A DNA stretch of 64,000 nucleotides from Eutrigla gurnardus. Its lineage: Eukaryota; Chordata; Actinopteri; Perciformes; Triglidae. The notes under the pieces are model-generated. The model had not been told where the DNA came from. It made no database searches and saw only the letters and a program-made list of their open reading frames with translations. Position 1 is the stretch's first letter; every line of letters begins with the position of its first letter. Shown here piece by piece: positions 52,301-62,861 of this stretch. Made by a program: the position numbers and the translations under genes. Where the stretch lies: NCBI GenBank assembly GCA_963514095.1, contig OY741284.1, positions 11,366,835-11,430,834 of the forward strand. Reading direction: 5' to 3'.

Positions 52301-53353
52301 GTTCTCTGATGAAGAACAGACATTATTATGGATTCAGTGCATCAAGCAATACTTTGACATTACCAGATTGTTTTTGTTGCCAGTTCAGCAACAAAAGAAA
52401 TGCAGAATTAAGATAGGAGACAATGCATTAAGATAATGTACAAAGTCACCTCACTGATGATGGCATTAAAAGGTGCAAAGCTTTATTTACATCCAGCACC
52501 GACAGCGCCCAGCTGTGGAAATGCGTGTGACTAACAAAAACCTCCTGAGAGTCATGCAGAGCGTCCCCCCACTGCTGCCATTTGCTGTCTGCCAAGACTG
52601 ATCACATTATAAATGCATTGCAACACATTAAAAAAAAAACCCCAGTTGACTGTGCTATGCTTTGTAATTAGAAATAGAAGCATGCTGATTGTACTGAACA
52701 TAATCCATCTGCCTGTTCTACTCTCCCGTGTCTGTTTGACATTAAAAGTTTGTGATTTATTAATACAATGGATACAAGCAACTGGAATGATCAACACCAC
52801 AGAACAACTGACATCCACTTTAAAAAAACAAACCACTAACTTCATGGGAAACAGATTTTTAAAAAGACATTTTGGCTGAAAGTGAGGAACAATCAATCCA
52901 CCAAACAGGCATGTAAAGGCTATGAATAAACTACATTATCATTCAACAGGCGTGATCATCACAGTGCAATCACCATTAACAATAAGCCATGCCCAATATT
53001 CCTGATTTCACACACACAGCTCCCCCTTACCTGTCCGGGCAGAAAGCTTTAGAATGACTTTATTCTAGGGGTGAAGGAAGCAGGACAAATAAGAAGCTCC
53101 TACAGGAAGTCATCAGAATAAGCGCGCAGGTGGTTTTAATTAACGTCAAAGTCAAATGTAAAAGAGAAAGGGAGCAAAGAAACGCAAAAACAACAACGCA
53201 ATCACAGATTATGACAGTCCTGGGTTTCTACGATTCGTGTTTGTAAGATAAACGAAAAGTCCGGGTCCGGGTCTCACCTGTGGAGTCCGCCGCGGATCTT
53301 CTCCGCAGGTTTTCCACATCGGGTGGCATCAACGTGGACTTCCTCTGGGACAT
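46380..53353 (-). CDS. cax1: Type II cation/proton exchanger (CAX), twenty coding exons
   Basis: Coding exons (minus): 53353-53278, 52305-52123, 52031-51904, 51436-51328, 51235-51119, 51020-50959, 50851-50675, 50584-50399, 49572-49473, 49369-49228, 49152-48969, 48885-48786, 48694-48576, 48477-48443, 48013-47841, 47505-47372, 47222-47128, 46896-46818, 46723-46615, 46453-46380. They total 2382 nt, 793 residues. It moves Ca2+ or other cations against H+ across endomembranes. Layout: hydrophilic N-terminus (1-165, HHQHH at 33-37); YccF-like membrane module (about 166-225, FGWWISLFYF and WPF, then 285-345); antiporter core with alpha-1 NATFGSITEM (441-450) and alpha-2 GVTLLAMVPELPEIVNG (679-695). 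A CX2C-X12-CX2C loop spans 538-557 and a His-rich segment 598-636. The long N-terminus is typical of type II CAX (fungal Vnx1, lower vertebrates). A zebrafish relative is linked to neural crest development; placental mammals lack the family. Ion specificity cannot be read from sequence. Confidence 0.93.
48212..48415. repeat. Teleost-type interspersed repeat, two partial copies in tandem
   Basis: The sequence contains GAGGTCACGGTGACCTTTGA and the paired phrases GTGGACGAACGTGCCAGAT and GTGGACATTTGTGCCAAAT, each followed by an AAGAAA-containing stretch. I recognise this pattern as a common dispersed fish repeat. It sits in a cax intron and ends about 30 bp from an exon. Family name not assigned. 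Confidence 0.55.
48695..48785 (-). other. cax1: Probable GC-AG intron in cax
   Basis: The donor reads GAG|GCATGT after SVGG and the acceptor is CCCCAG before the codons for VFAPTLF. Joining gives LLFISVGGVFAPTLFSK in frame. The only nearby GT (CAT|GTATGG, 5 nt on) shifts the frame. The intron is 91 nt. Confidence 0.7.
49370..49472 (-). other. cax1: U12-type GT-AG intron in cax (103 nt)
   Basis: The donor reads A|GTATCCTTT, a perfect U12 donor. TCTCCTTAAG, close to the U12 branch consensus TTCCTTAAC, lies about 18 nt before the CCCCTGCAG acceptor. Joining gives IFALNLLPLVFITLIIGYVD in frame. The intron happens to be open in one frame, which makes a false read-through ORF. Confidence 0.85.
49678..49945 (-). 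mobile_element. tRNA-derived SINE (teleost type)
   Basis: On the minus strand the 5' part has a box A (GGTAGAGCGAGTCG) and, about 30 bp on, a box B (GGTTCGACTCC), i.e. a tRNA-like head. Then comes a body with the familiar fish phrases AGTGTCCTTGAACAAGATAC, TGAACCCC and GTGTGTGAATG, and AGTGTAAAGTGCCTTGAGTA near the 3' end, finishing in CAGGTCCATTTACC. It lies in the cax intron between 49572 and 50399. This is a very common fish SINE pattern; the exact family is not assigned. Confidence 0.8.
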
Positions 53354-53860
53354 GTTTTGACCCCGTATCCCCGAGAGTCGCTCCGGTGGAGAGTTCCGTC
53401 CTCTTTATGAAGTCGCTGGTTTTGTGCAGCGCGGCGGCGGAGGACGGAGACGGAGGGGGGCGGGGTGAGGGGACGGGAGCAGCAGGGAGCACCGCGACAT
53501 TTAAAGCTTACTTTACTCATTTAACCCTTTAATCCATTCATAAAGTCTTCTGATCTTCACGCATGTGTGTTGACACAATCACCCCCTCTGTTCCACCATG
53601 CAGACGTTTTCACATTTAAAGCTACAGTCTGGAAAATTAGCTACTTTAGCGCCCCTAGTGGTCGCATCGGCAAATACATCAGACATGTCATGGTAAAAAG
53701 AGGCAAAACTTGGAAAACAGGAGTTTTATTATTTATATTTTATAAGTTTCTGATGATGCCTTTAGAATGGTGGTAATCTATGTCATATGAGCTTCTAATA
53801 AAAATATAAAAACAGCATGTTATTTTTCATACAATCAAAACCACACAAAACAATGTAGGG
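53354..53860 (-). promoter_or_regulatory. cax promoter region, between cax start and smo 3' end
   Basis: Only about 510 bp separate the cax start codon from the nearest smo poly(A) signal. The 150 bp next to the ATG are GC- and CpG-rich (GCGGCGGCGGAGG, CGGAGACGGAGG), consistent with a CpG-type promoter; the rest is AT-rich. No TATA box is assigned. Confidence 0.5.
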
Positions 53861-53865
53861 TTGCT

Positions 53866-53871
53866 TTTATT
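53866..53871 (-). terminator. smo: Probable smo poly(A) signal
   Basis: Minus-strand AATAAA (TTTATT on the plus strand), 1.59 kb after the smo stop codon. It is the last signal before the cax promoter, in an AT-rich context. An additional one near 53724 lies closer to cax. Confidence 0.5.
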
Positions 53872-55460
53872 TACATATAAAGACAAAGTACAGCTGCACA
53901 AAGTGACTTTTTTTTTTTTTTAAACTTTTTTTTTGAACACAGTAGGAGACTAAACACAGAAAGTAACACTTTTGTCAGCTTAAAAAACTGAAATTATTTT
54001 CCATTTAGTGTCTTAATAATCTTTGAACATAAACATTTGGGTGGATATCAGCTATGTTTTATTTCTGTTGCCAAACTATGTTGTTGAACTCATCGTGATA
54101 AGTACTAATAACATAAATAACTCATTATACACATCTCACATGAATAACTGGACACTTACATGAGACAAACCTATCAGTCTATTCAGCATCATTTCTCCAT
54201 ACTGAGTGTAAAATGACAGTACTCGGTGGCATTTTGGTTACAGCACAAATATGACAACTTTTTTTTAATAGCATTATTGACTCTTCCCTTTTTAATTATC
54301 ATATCAGCAGAGTAATCAAGTGATTTGATATATAAATCTGTACAAATAATAACCCTTATTGAGGAATCTATGAACAACCTATATACAGAACACGCGCATG
54401 TAGAAAGAGTGACTGAAGAACAGAAGCATTTAAAGGAAGAGTGACTTCTAAGCCAGCAACTAAAATAGATCCAACAAAAGATTTTAAACTGGACTGAAGA
54501 ACTGAAGAAACACATATGAAGCCCAATTTAGACTGAATATGTACAACAGATTAACAAAAAATAGAAATACTGCCGTGAAAAAACAATAACACTTGAGAAG
54601 GAGAGAAGTTACGTGACTTCAATAAAACAGAGAGGAGGGACGGTATTATCATTTTGGGATTTTGTTTGAGTCTGAAATGATTGTGTATGACGATACACAG
54701 TCGACCATTATCTTTATAAATTCCTGGCTTCTGTGCAAGTCCCAGTGTGTGTCACAAATTCTTCAAGAAACTCTGGAAGCAATAATGTCTGTGATATTGG
54801 TATTAATACGGTATGGGAGAGAAGTTAACTGTACATAAACATCGTAATTAATGGCTAAATAGTGGTGGCAAGACAGAAATTTAGTCTTAAATACTTTAAA
54901 ATATAAACACAAAAGGAGACCTGGGTTCAACAGTATTTGCAAGTATCCCGTAGCATTTTTTTTCCAACCTGTATGGTCTTCAGTACGAGTCTCGTTTTAC
55001 ACAAATAATTGTAGCAGTCAATCAAAGATCAAGAGTATGACTGACTTTCAAATGTTATATCTTCTACCTTCATCCTCAAACATCCTTGCTGGTGATTCCA
55101 AAAACAAGTCGACCGTGTCAATGAGCGACTGATCCGTGACCCCTTGACTCGACCCTCAGAGTTGAATGCTGGTCTGACACCAGCTGGGATGGTTTCAAGC
55201 CACATCAAGATTAGCTGCCTCATTTGTCTCGTCATCATGGAGTTGATATTTGATTGGACACAAATAAGAGTATAAAAAAATATTTTTTCATTAACTTATT
55301 CACAACATATTTTATCCCTTTGTTTAAAAAAAAAAAAAGAGCGTGGTTCCATCTTGACCTCTGGCCGTTATAGGTGCACTTAAGTAAGAATTTTAAGCAT
55401 CCAGCACTTTTTGTCGCTTACTGTCTGTGTACCACAAAGCAATACATCAGAGCTCCGCTC
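53872..55460 (-). other. smo: Probable smo 3'UTR
   Basis: AT-rich non-coding sequence following the smo stop codon. No recognised open frame or RNA on either strand. Confidence 0.6.
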
Positions 55461-58400
55461 TCAGAAGTCAGAGTCAGCATCCATAAGCTCCGCCTCCATT
55501 AAATTGGTCCGGGAGTGAATGGGTCCATAGCCGGCCCTTCGGCCTGCAGGGACCCGAGCCACGTGGGCCAACCTCTCCGAAAGCCCGTCGGTGAGATCCA
55601 TCTCCCCGGGGTAGCGGGACGGTCCGCTGGGCTGCCAGGTGGAGGCTGAGGGGGGGCAGCGTGGGCCGAGACCCAGATCCTCGGGGCGGTCGCTGAAGGC
55701 CGGAGCGTTGGAGAGCTGGCCGCGGCCGTAGCTGTTGCGAGTGCTCCGGTAAGGTGGGTAGGGACACCTCTCCTCACAGGGCTCGGAGGGTTGGTAATCT
55801 GGGTAGGACCCTGGCAGGACCTCCTCCTCCAGCTGCTGTTGCCTCTGGTGCTCCCGCAGGTTCGCGACCAGGCTGGGGTGGCACGGCAGTTTGGGCAGGC
55901 GAGGCACCGAGCTGCGGCCAAACTCACGCTGGCGATACGCCTGGTGGTCCGCCGCCTCCTCCGCTGGACGCACCTCCTTCCTCCGCTTCTTCTTCTTCTT
56001 TTTCCTCTTTATCATCTCTGGAGAAATCTCAGCCTCCACCATCCACAGCCTGTTCCTCTCCTCCGGCGGAGGCACTGGGGAGAAATAACAGAGAGTATCT
56101 CTGTTGGTCTTGTGATGAAGAAAAGGGTTGGAAAAAACAAATAAGGATGCCAGACTCTCACCTGGTGTACCAGTAGGAGTGACGGAGATGTCCTGAGGCA
56201 GGATGGCACCTCGCCGGGCCACCATCTTGGTCACATGCTGCGCCCAAGCCGATGACATGTCATTCGATGGCTCGTTGAGTTCAAAATTGATTCCGGCTTT
56301 GAATGGGGAGGAAAAAAAAACAAAACACAAACTCTTCCATTTAAAAACAGCGACAACAGAGGACAGACCCAACATAAACGTAATGGCTCCCCCCGCCGTG
56401 CCTCCGAAGCTGTGAACGGCTCCAAGCTAAACAAGCATGGCAGGCACAGCAGCCTCACAGCTTACACGAGCAGGGATGTGTCATCTGCTGCTTAGCTACA
56501 GACATAACAGCTGTGTAGCCTCTGTGCCGGGGAAACAAGCTAATGGAAAATCCTTTTTTTTTTATAGACAAATGACACATAGTGGTTTCTTTACATCCGC
56601 ACACATGGTGCCAAACTCAAATATAGGGATTTTGGGTGAAGCAACCCTTCACTATGGGGGTGAAAGCATATAAATAATGTGCATACAGGAACCAGACAAT
56701 GTTATGAGCTCTATGAAATATGATGAATTTGACACCTTGCAGTTTCGGTTATTTACCACAAGGTGGAAGTGTGCAAAAGCTTCATGCACGCTTCACTCCG
56801 ATTGGTTATGTCTTTGAGGCCCGTACTCACCCACGGGTCCATCGTGGGACACGGTGTGCATGCTGAAGGACAGCTCCTTCTCCGGGTCCTTGTGAAGCTC
56901 CTTCCTCAGTGCAAACGCCTTGGCGATCATCTTGCTCTTCTTGATCCTCTTGGGCTCGTTGTCACTACGGCCGATGATCCTAACACGGGAGCACAGGGAG
57001 GGGTTCACAAAGCGACGCGCGGTTAGAAAGAGAGCCGGCAGAGGAACACGCGATTTAAGGGCCGCCAGCAACCGTGTGACTCTGGGCAAGATGCCGATGT
57101 CCTTAATGTTCTTTTGCATCACTCTGGATGGATGAGAGGATCTTAAACCTCAAACTGAAAACAATCATTCCAAGAAGATGAATTACTATTTTCTTTTTTC
57201 GTTCAAAGCTGGAAGGAAACTAATTCCTGCGAGTAAAATCTGAGTCACAGTGAAGCCCTTAACAAAACCGAGGATTAAGACCGCAAACCTTAAAGCTCAC
57301 TCTGGGGACACACTGTAAGATTCTGACTACATTTATGCCTCCATATTTAATATACAGATAATCAAGCTGAATATCCCCTGTTTTTAAAGGTGTTTGTCAG
57401 GGGAAGTCTGCTTGGTTAGAACATGTTTGGATGAGAGGAGAGTCGAATTTTCCCACGCTGTTATCATATCTATAACACCATATATGGACATGGGAAGGCA
57501 TGTAACCCTGACGTGAACTCCAGTAATGAGAAGAGACCGATAAGCGTATTTTAAATGCAGAAACATGACGACCGAAAACACAAACATTTTTAATTTCCGC
57601 TTACTTGCACCAGGTCCGCTTCCAGATGAGGATGGTGGCCTTGGTCCAGACCCAGGTACTCATAGCGATTCCCGTCCCAAACATGGAGAACAGGTTGATT
57701 TTCTCCACCATCAGGCTGGGCCGGTTCTTTATGGTGCATTCTGGGATCGGCTTGTTGGTCTGAGAGGCGATCGTCACGTTGGCTTCACACCTGTGGAAAG
57801 CAGAGAAGATAAGTCAGCGCCTCCCGCGCCTCCTTTCAGGCACATGACTGGGGTGCATTCAAGTGTCAGCGCCGGAGAGAGCGGCTTACATTTTTGAGGG
57901 CGAAAAATTATTCCAACCCAGCCAGAGTCAACACTGTGTGGAAATAGGGCTGCATTCACCGCTGTAAGCCGAGCGGTTACGCAGCGGTCTGAGGCCTCAA
58001 ACAGCATCAGTGGATTTCTGTGTGATGGTTTTGCAAAATCACAGGATTTCTGCCACCAAAAAGGAGAAACAACTTACAGGACATATTCTCTGAAGCTCCT
58101 CTCCCATTCCGCCTGGTTGAAGAAGTCGTAGAAGTGGCAGCCGAACGTGATTAAAACGAAGCCGAATGCAAGGAATCCGAATATACCTGAGAAGAAGAAT
58201 CAGATGTGAGACGACAGCACAGACATTCTTACGCCGTTTGCTAATTTTTCTCATTTGAAAAGCCCTGGTGGTGCATAATGATGAACAAATGTGTGTTTAG
58301 GGTTTTACCCTCATACTACGAGGGAACATACCAAGTCTCAGCATCGTCTCGTTGATTTTGCTGGCAGCTTTCTCACTCAGCAGACCCGGGTGGTTGCTCT

Positions 58401-61087
58401 TAATGGAAAACAACGTCATGACACCTAAAGGAAGAGAAATACACTGAATGAGTCTGTGTTGGCGGCTGTGCGGATGAATTCAAGGGTATACGCTAAAACT
58501 GCTTTTCCGAGGATGGTTGCTGACTCACCGCGAATGAGGAAGTAGCCGCCGACAACCAGCACCACTCCGATGGGGGCCAGCACGAACCCGGCACGGTATT
58601 TGTAGTTTTTGTAGCCGACAAAACAGATCCCACTCACCGAGTCGCCGTCCACCTGCAGGGGGGAACCACAACAGAGCAAATAAGAACAAACCTTCTCATT
58701 GGTGTTTCCTCAAAAACGAGGTGGCCGCCTCCCCCTACGCACCTCAGCGATGGCGAGGATGGCCACGGTGAGGACGAAGGGGACGGACCAGGTGACCATG
58801 TGGAAGTAGGAGGTCCTGCCCGACAGCGGCTGGTGGGTGGTGCCGAGGGCTTTGAAAGACGTGTGCCAGGCGTAGGTGAGCATGACGAACCAGATCACGC
58901 CCGACATCAGGGAGTAGTAGACGATGATGAAGATGGTGACGCACGACAGCGTCTCCGAGGACCTGCGGGAGGAACAGCCAAACGTGAACGGGGGACATTC
59001 TCCGGGGTTAACGTTCTCCCGATCGAGGGTGAAGACGCTCACGTACGAGGGCTCGCCGAGTCGCATGGTGTTGTCGCTCTTGCACACGATCTCGTCGCGG
59101 GCGCCGTCCAGGAACTGGGCCAGCCAGCCGATGCTGCCCACAAAGAAGCAGGCGTTGATGTAGAAGAGGATGACCGCCGGGTAGCGGTTGGAGTTCTTCC
59201 AGTCGGCGAGAAACGTGGCCTGAAATGTAGGAGATTTGGAAAATCAGTAGAGGACATATGGATGAATTTTGAATGTTTCTTTTCTTGCATAAAAAGTTAA
59301 ATCTATTTATCTCACCAGGGTGAAGAAGGTGCAGAGGAGGGTGATGGTGCCGAAGTAAGCGATGTAGGCGTGCATGTCATTGTGCTCCTCCTCCGTGAAC
59401 AGAGGGTTGTCACACTGGATGCCACAGCCCTCCACATCCTTGTACCAGCTGGACTGGATGTCCGTCTTCACCAGGGGAGCCTCACACTGGCCCGACATGT
59501 TGAACTTCAGCTTCTGCACCTCATTCTGGACACAAATTTCAACTTTAGCTACGGTGGATAACATCCGGTAACACCTCTGGGCCCCGACCTCCCTCTGGGA
59601 GATCAATAAAGCATCTGATAAGAGCGAGGCGTACCGAACAGCCCATGGGGAATTGGTCACATTTGAGGAAGCTGGGCCAGCCTCGCTCCTGGTCCACGAT
59701 GCTGCACGGACGCCGCGTAGCCAAACACAGGCTCTGGCTGGGCAGCTCCACTCGGCCGTTCTCACACTTGGGCATGTAGACGGCACAGAGCAGGGGCTGG
59801 ATGACGGACCAACAGCGAGGAGCGTTACGCAGACCTGGAACGGAGAACGGTTTCAGGGTAAACATGGGAGATGTAGGACAAGAAGGCAGGCTACGCTGAT
59901 CAGACTGCTGGTTGATGCGATGACGACAGGGAAGAGAAAACGCTACTGTTCTTTGTCACACATGGTAGTTAACTTAATATTGTTGTGAGACAAAACCATC
60001 AATTTGAAGACTCTCTGTGAATTTTTCTGTGATTCTTTTGAGAATTTTCCTGATGATGTTTGATCTTGTGAAACCCTAGAATGTTTAAATATAAACAACT
60101 AAGTTGCGTAAGTAAATGTTTCCAACTGGCTGCAAATTTGATGGAAACAGCCAAAAGCTTAGTTAATCCATCATCATCATCATCATAATAATAAGGGAGA
60201 GTGCTCATGACAAACTTTCGTCTACTGGCGAGTCAGAATGAACCACAACCAATGAGACAAATGAGGCTCCTCATCAAACGCGGGTTCTTCTGGGGCTCTT
60301 GACGCCTGTAGAGGTCGTGACCTGGGCCTGGCAGGTCATTAGAGAGTGCTTATGAATTGTGAAGCTGAATATCTAAAAGCCTTTTATTGGTGACATTCTT
60401 CTGTTGTTGGCTGTCTCACACCTAAGAGTGATTCCTTTTGTTGCCTTTAATGGCTTTTAACCCTTCGTTTCCTGTCGAAGTCACCCCAATTAACATTATT
60501 ATCACATATAAACAACAACCTGACCCTATTGATTATATTATTATATACTCATTTATTATTTAATTGATAGATATTAAAACAATGCAAACCAAGCTCTCCT
60601 TACTATGTGATACAGGCTTTTTGAGGTAGTTATTAATGGATTTAGATTAAATTAGTTTCAAAATAATATTCAGAATAACCCATTGGTGGGTGTTTACACA
60701 TTTAATCTCCCATGGTGCAGTTCATCCAACCTCTACTGTTAGAGTTTTCTGGTTGGATGATTCCCACTCTTCTTCTACGACTTTAAATGTAAAAAGTGAG
60801 ATGGATGGGACGCGTTCAAACTCACCGGACCACATGGTCAGCTTCTCGAAAGCCTCCTCCTGGGTGCTGGAGTCCTCCGCCAGGACCAGGGAGGTGTGTG
60901 TGTACGGCAACGGCGACCCCAGGCATGTGTTGTATTTCAGCGCCTCGCAGGTCGAGGTTTTCTTGCAGTTGTCCTCGAAGATGGTCCCGTTGGGGGACAA
61001 CGCGGCCCCGGAGCCCGAGAGCCCGGCAGCCCAGACGCAAAGCATCCCGTAGAATCCAACAATGGGGCTCCGAGCCTGGGAGGACAT
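55461..61087 (-). CDS. smo: Smoothened, class F GPCR of Hedgehog signalling (twelve coding exons)
   Basis: Coding exons (minus): 61087-60826, 59834-59635, 59525-59316, 59219-59047, 58962-58743, 58652-58529, 58424-58332, 58186-58078, 57790-57605, 56979-56831, 56296-56162, 56074-55461. They total 2475 nt, 824 residues, close to the length I recall for zebrafish Smo (about 820). A signal peptide is followed by the cysteine-rich sterol-binding domain (about 40-160: FEDNCKKTSTCEALKYNTC, CWSVIQPLLCAVYMPKC), linker, seven helices (about 205-520) and a long cytoplasmic tail. Asp448 (HFYDFF) and Trp510 (STWVWTK) match human Asp473 and Trp535, sites of drug-resistance and activating mutations. IWKRTWC after helix 7 matches the ciliary-targeting WRR region. 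The tail has a [10 protein letters not shown] basic run and the conserved IHSRTNLMEAELMDADSDF end. All introns are GT-AG. The start is supported by the signal peptide. Confidence 0.98.
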
Positions 61088-61500
61088 CTTGGGGGGGAGT
61101 GGAGAGCTTCAACTCGGCAAAACAACAACAACAACAACAAAAAAAGAACCAAAAAAAAAGTGGGGGGTCACTTCAAATTCTTAGTGCTGCAGTTTCCCGA
61201 GAAACCCAAACGCGACGTTTTCTTCATTGGATCTCCGAGAAGTCTCCGAACGCGGCGTGAGGGGATCCTGCGGGCCGCTTCCAACTTCCCTCGCAGTCTT
61301 CCCAAACTTTCTGGATCCTGCACTTCTCGTCCGATCCTCGCTGGATCCTCCCGGATTCCTTCATCATCTAAAAAAAAAATCCAAACAACTCCCCGAAAGT
61401 GTAGAAAAACACCCCAAACCGTAGAAAGTAGTACTCGTTAGGAGCGTTTGTGCGTAAAAAAAAAACGCCGAGAAAGTTGCAGATTTCGCCCTCCCCCCAC
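61088..61500 (-). promoter_or_regulatory. smo: smo 5'UTR and promoter region
   Basis: CpG-containing sequence directly upstream of the smo ATG (AACGCGGCG, AACGCGACG, GCGGGCCGC) with an AAC repeat at about 61122-61139. No TATA box or start site is assigned. Confidence 0.45.
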
Positions 61501-62808
61501 TTCCAAAAAAAACTATGCCATGAAAAAAAAGTCTGGATGTCTGTAATAGGATCTCCAGCTCAGACGCACCACCCCCTTCCTTCTCCGCAGCCCCCCTTTC
61601 TGTTTAATGCTGGCAGGAGAGAATCGGATGATAGATGATCCTACATCTCCGAGCGTCCCGAGAAGTGGTTTTGCTCTTGTTGTCTTCCTGGGTTTGCAGC
61701 TCGGTGTCTGGATGTGTGTGTGTGTCTCTGGTATGCACATGGTGGGGGAGAGTCCGAGCAACAAAACCTCCCCTCCCATCCCCCCTCTGCAAGTGGAAGA
61801 ATGTGCCTTATGGCAGGCCTTCTAAAAAAAAAAAAAGGTTTCTCCTCTCAAAGACCCCCCAAAACAACACAGACCCCCCTAACTGACAGGTTTACTCTCA
61901 TGTGAGGTGGCTTTTGTTGAGCGGCTTGTGCTGAATCATACCTGTAGGAGCCAAGATGTTTCTCACTTTTATGAATACGGACCCCCGGGTGGTCCTCAGA
62001 CCTTCTGAGAGGTAGTACATCAATATACAGCAGCCACTAACATAACAGGACATTTAGAATGAACGTATGGACACACGTGTTGGAATTAAATACATGCAAA
62101 TGAAGAATGAAAGGAGATTAAAGTGAATTATATTATAATTACACAAATATCCATGCAAAAGAAATCCAGAAATATACATTCACCAATATACATAGGCAGT
62201 ATATATACTGTATTTAGATTATGAAACACCATGATGTCATACAACAGAGATACTGTACATGGGGTCTCATCTGATACAATAAAGTAAGTTACATAAGACT
62301 TTGTAGTGAAACTTCCTTGTATACATATTTACATGTATGTGTTTTTTTGAAGTATACTTGATGAATGATGTATTAAATCGTGTCTGATTGCGTGAGGTTA
62401 GTTGTGAATACTTGTGTATGTGACATTAGTGTTTATGTGGGAGGGCGGGACACAGTTAATAACTCAAAACTCCATTAAGTCCGTTTCCTGTGGGACGTTC
62501 ATAATGGACCGGGCTTCCTCTCGTGGTGAAGAGGGTCTTCGTTAGGCTACACATATAATTATGTACGGAAAACACAAATATGAACAGCAGTCGCATTGTT
62601 TTCTGCTGATTTAATCCATTTAAGTTGATTTTTCTACGTTCCTTGAATATGTCGGGGAGCCACTAAAAACAATTTGCAGAAAAACCCCATCTGGTGCCGT
62701 TGTGATCGCATTAATTGGACAGTGCACTTGTGGTATTTGCATGGCTGCAGATGCTTTTGTTTCTCTCCTGGTGTTCTGAGAGCAAAACTGGGTTAACTCT
62801 GCTCACTC

Positions 62809-62861
<53 letters not shown>

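Noticed and set aside
51796..52323. 175-codon minus-strand open frame across two cax exons
   Set aside because: It reads exon 2, the intron and exon 3 of cax in mixed frames. The spliced model keeps phase and excludes it.
55754..56176. Plus-strand open frames opposite the last smo exon
   Set aside because: Antisense shadows of a GC-rich coding exon; no independent support.
58710..59141. Insertion of about 28 residues in Smo extracellular loop (SYVSVFTLDRENVNPGEC...)
   Set aside because: This is an 84-bp intron (58963-59046) with a GTACGTGAG donor and CCCGCAG acceptor that is open by chance. Splicing restores GEPSSSETLSC, matching other Smoothened proteins.
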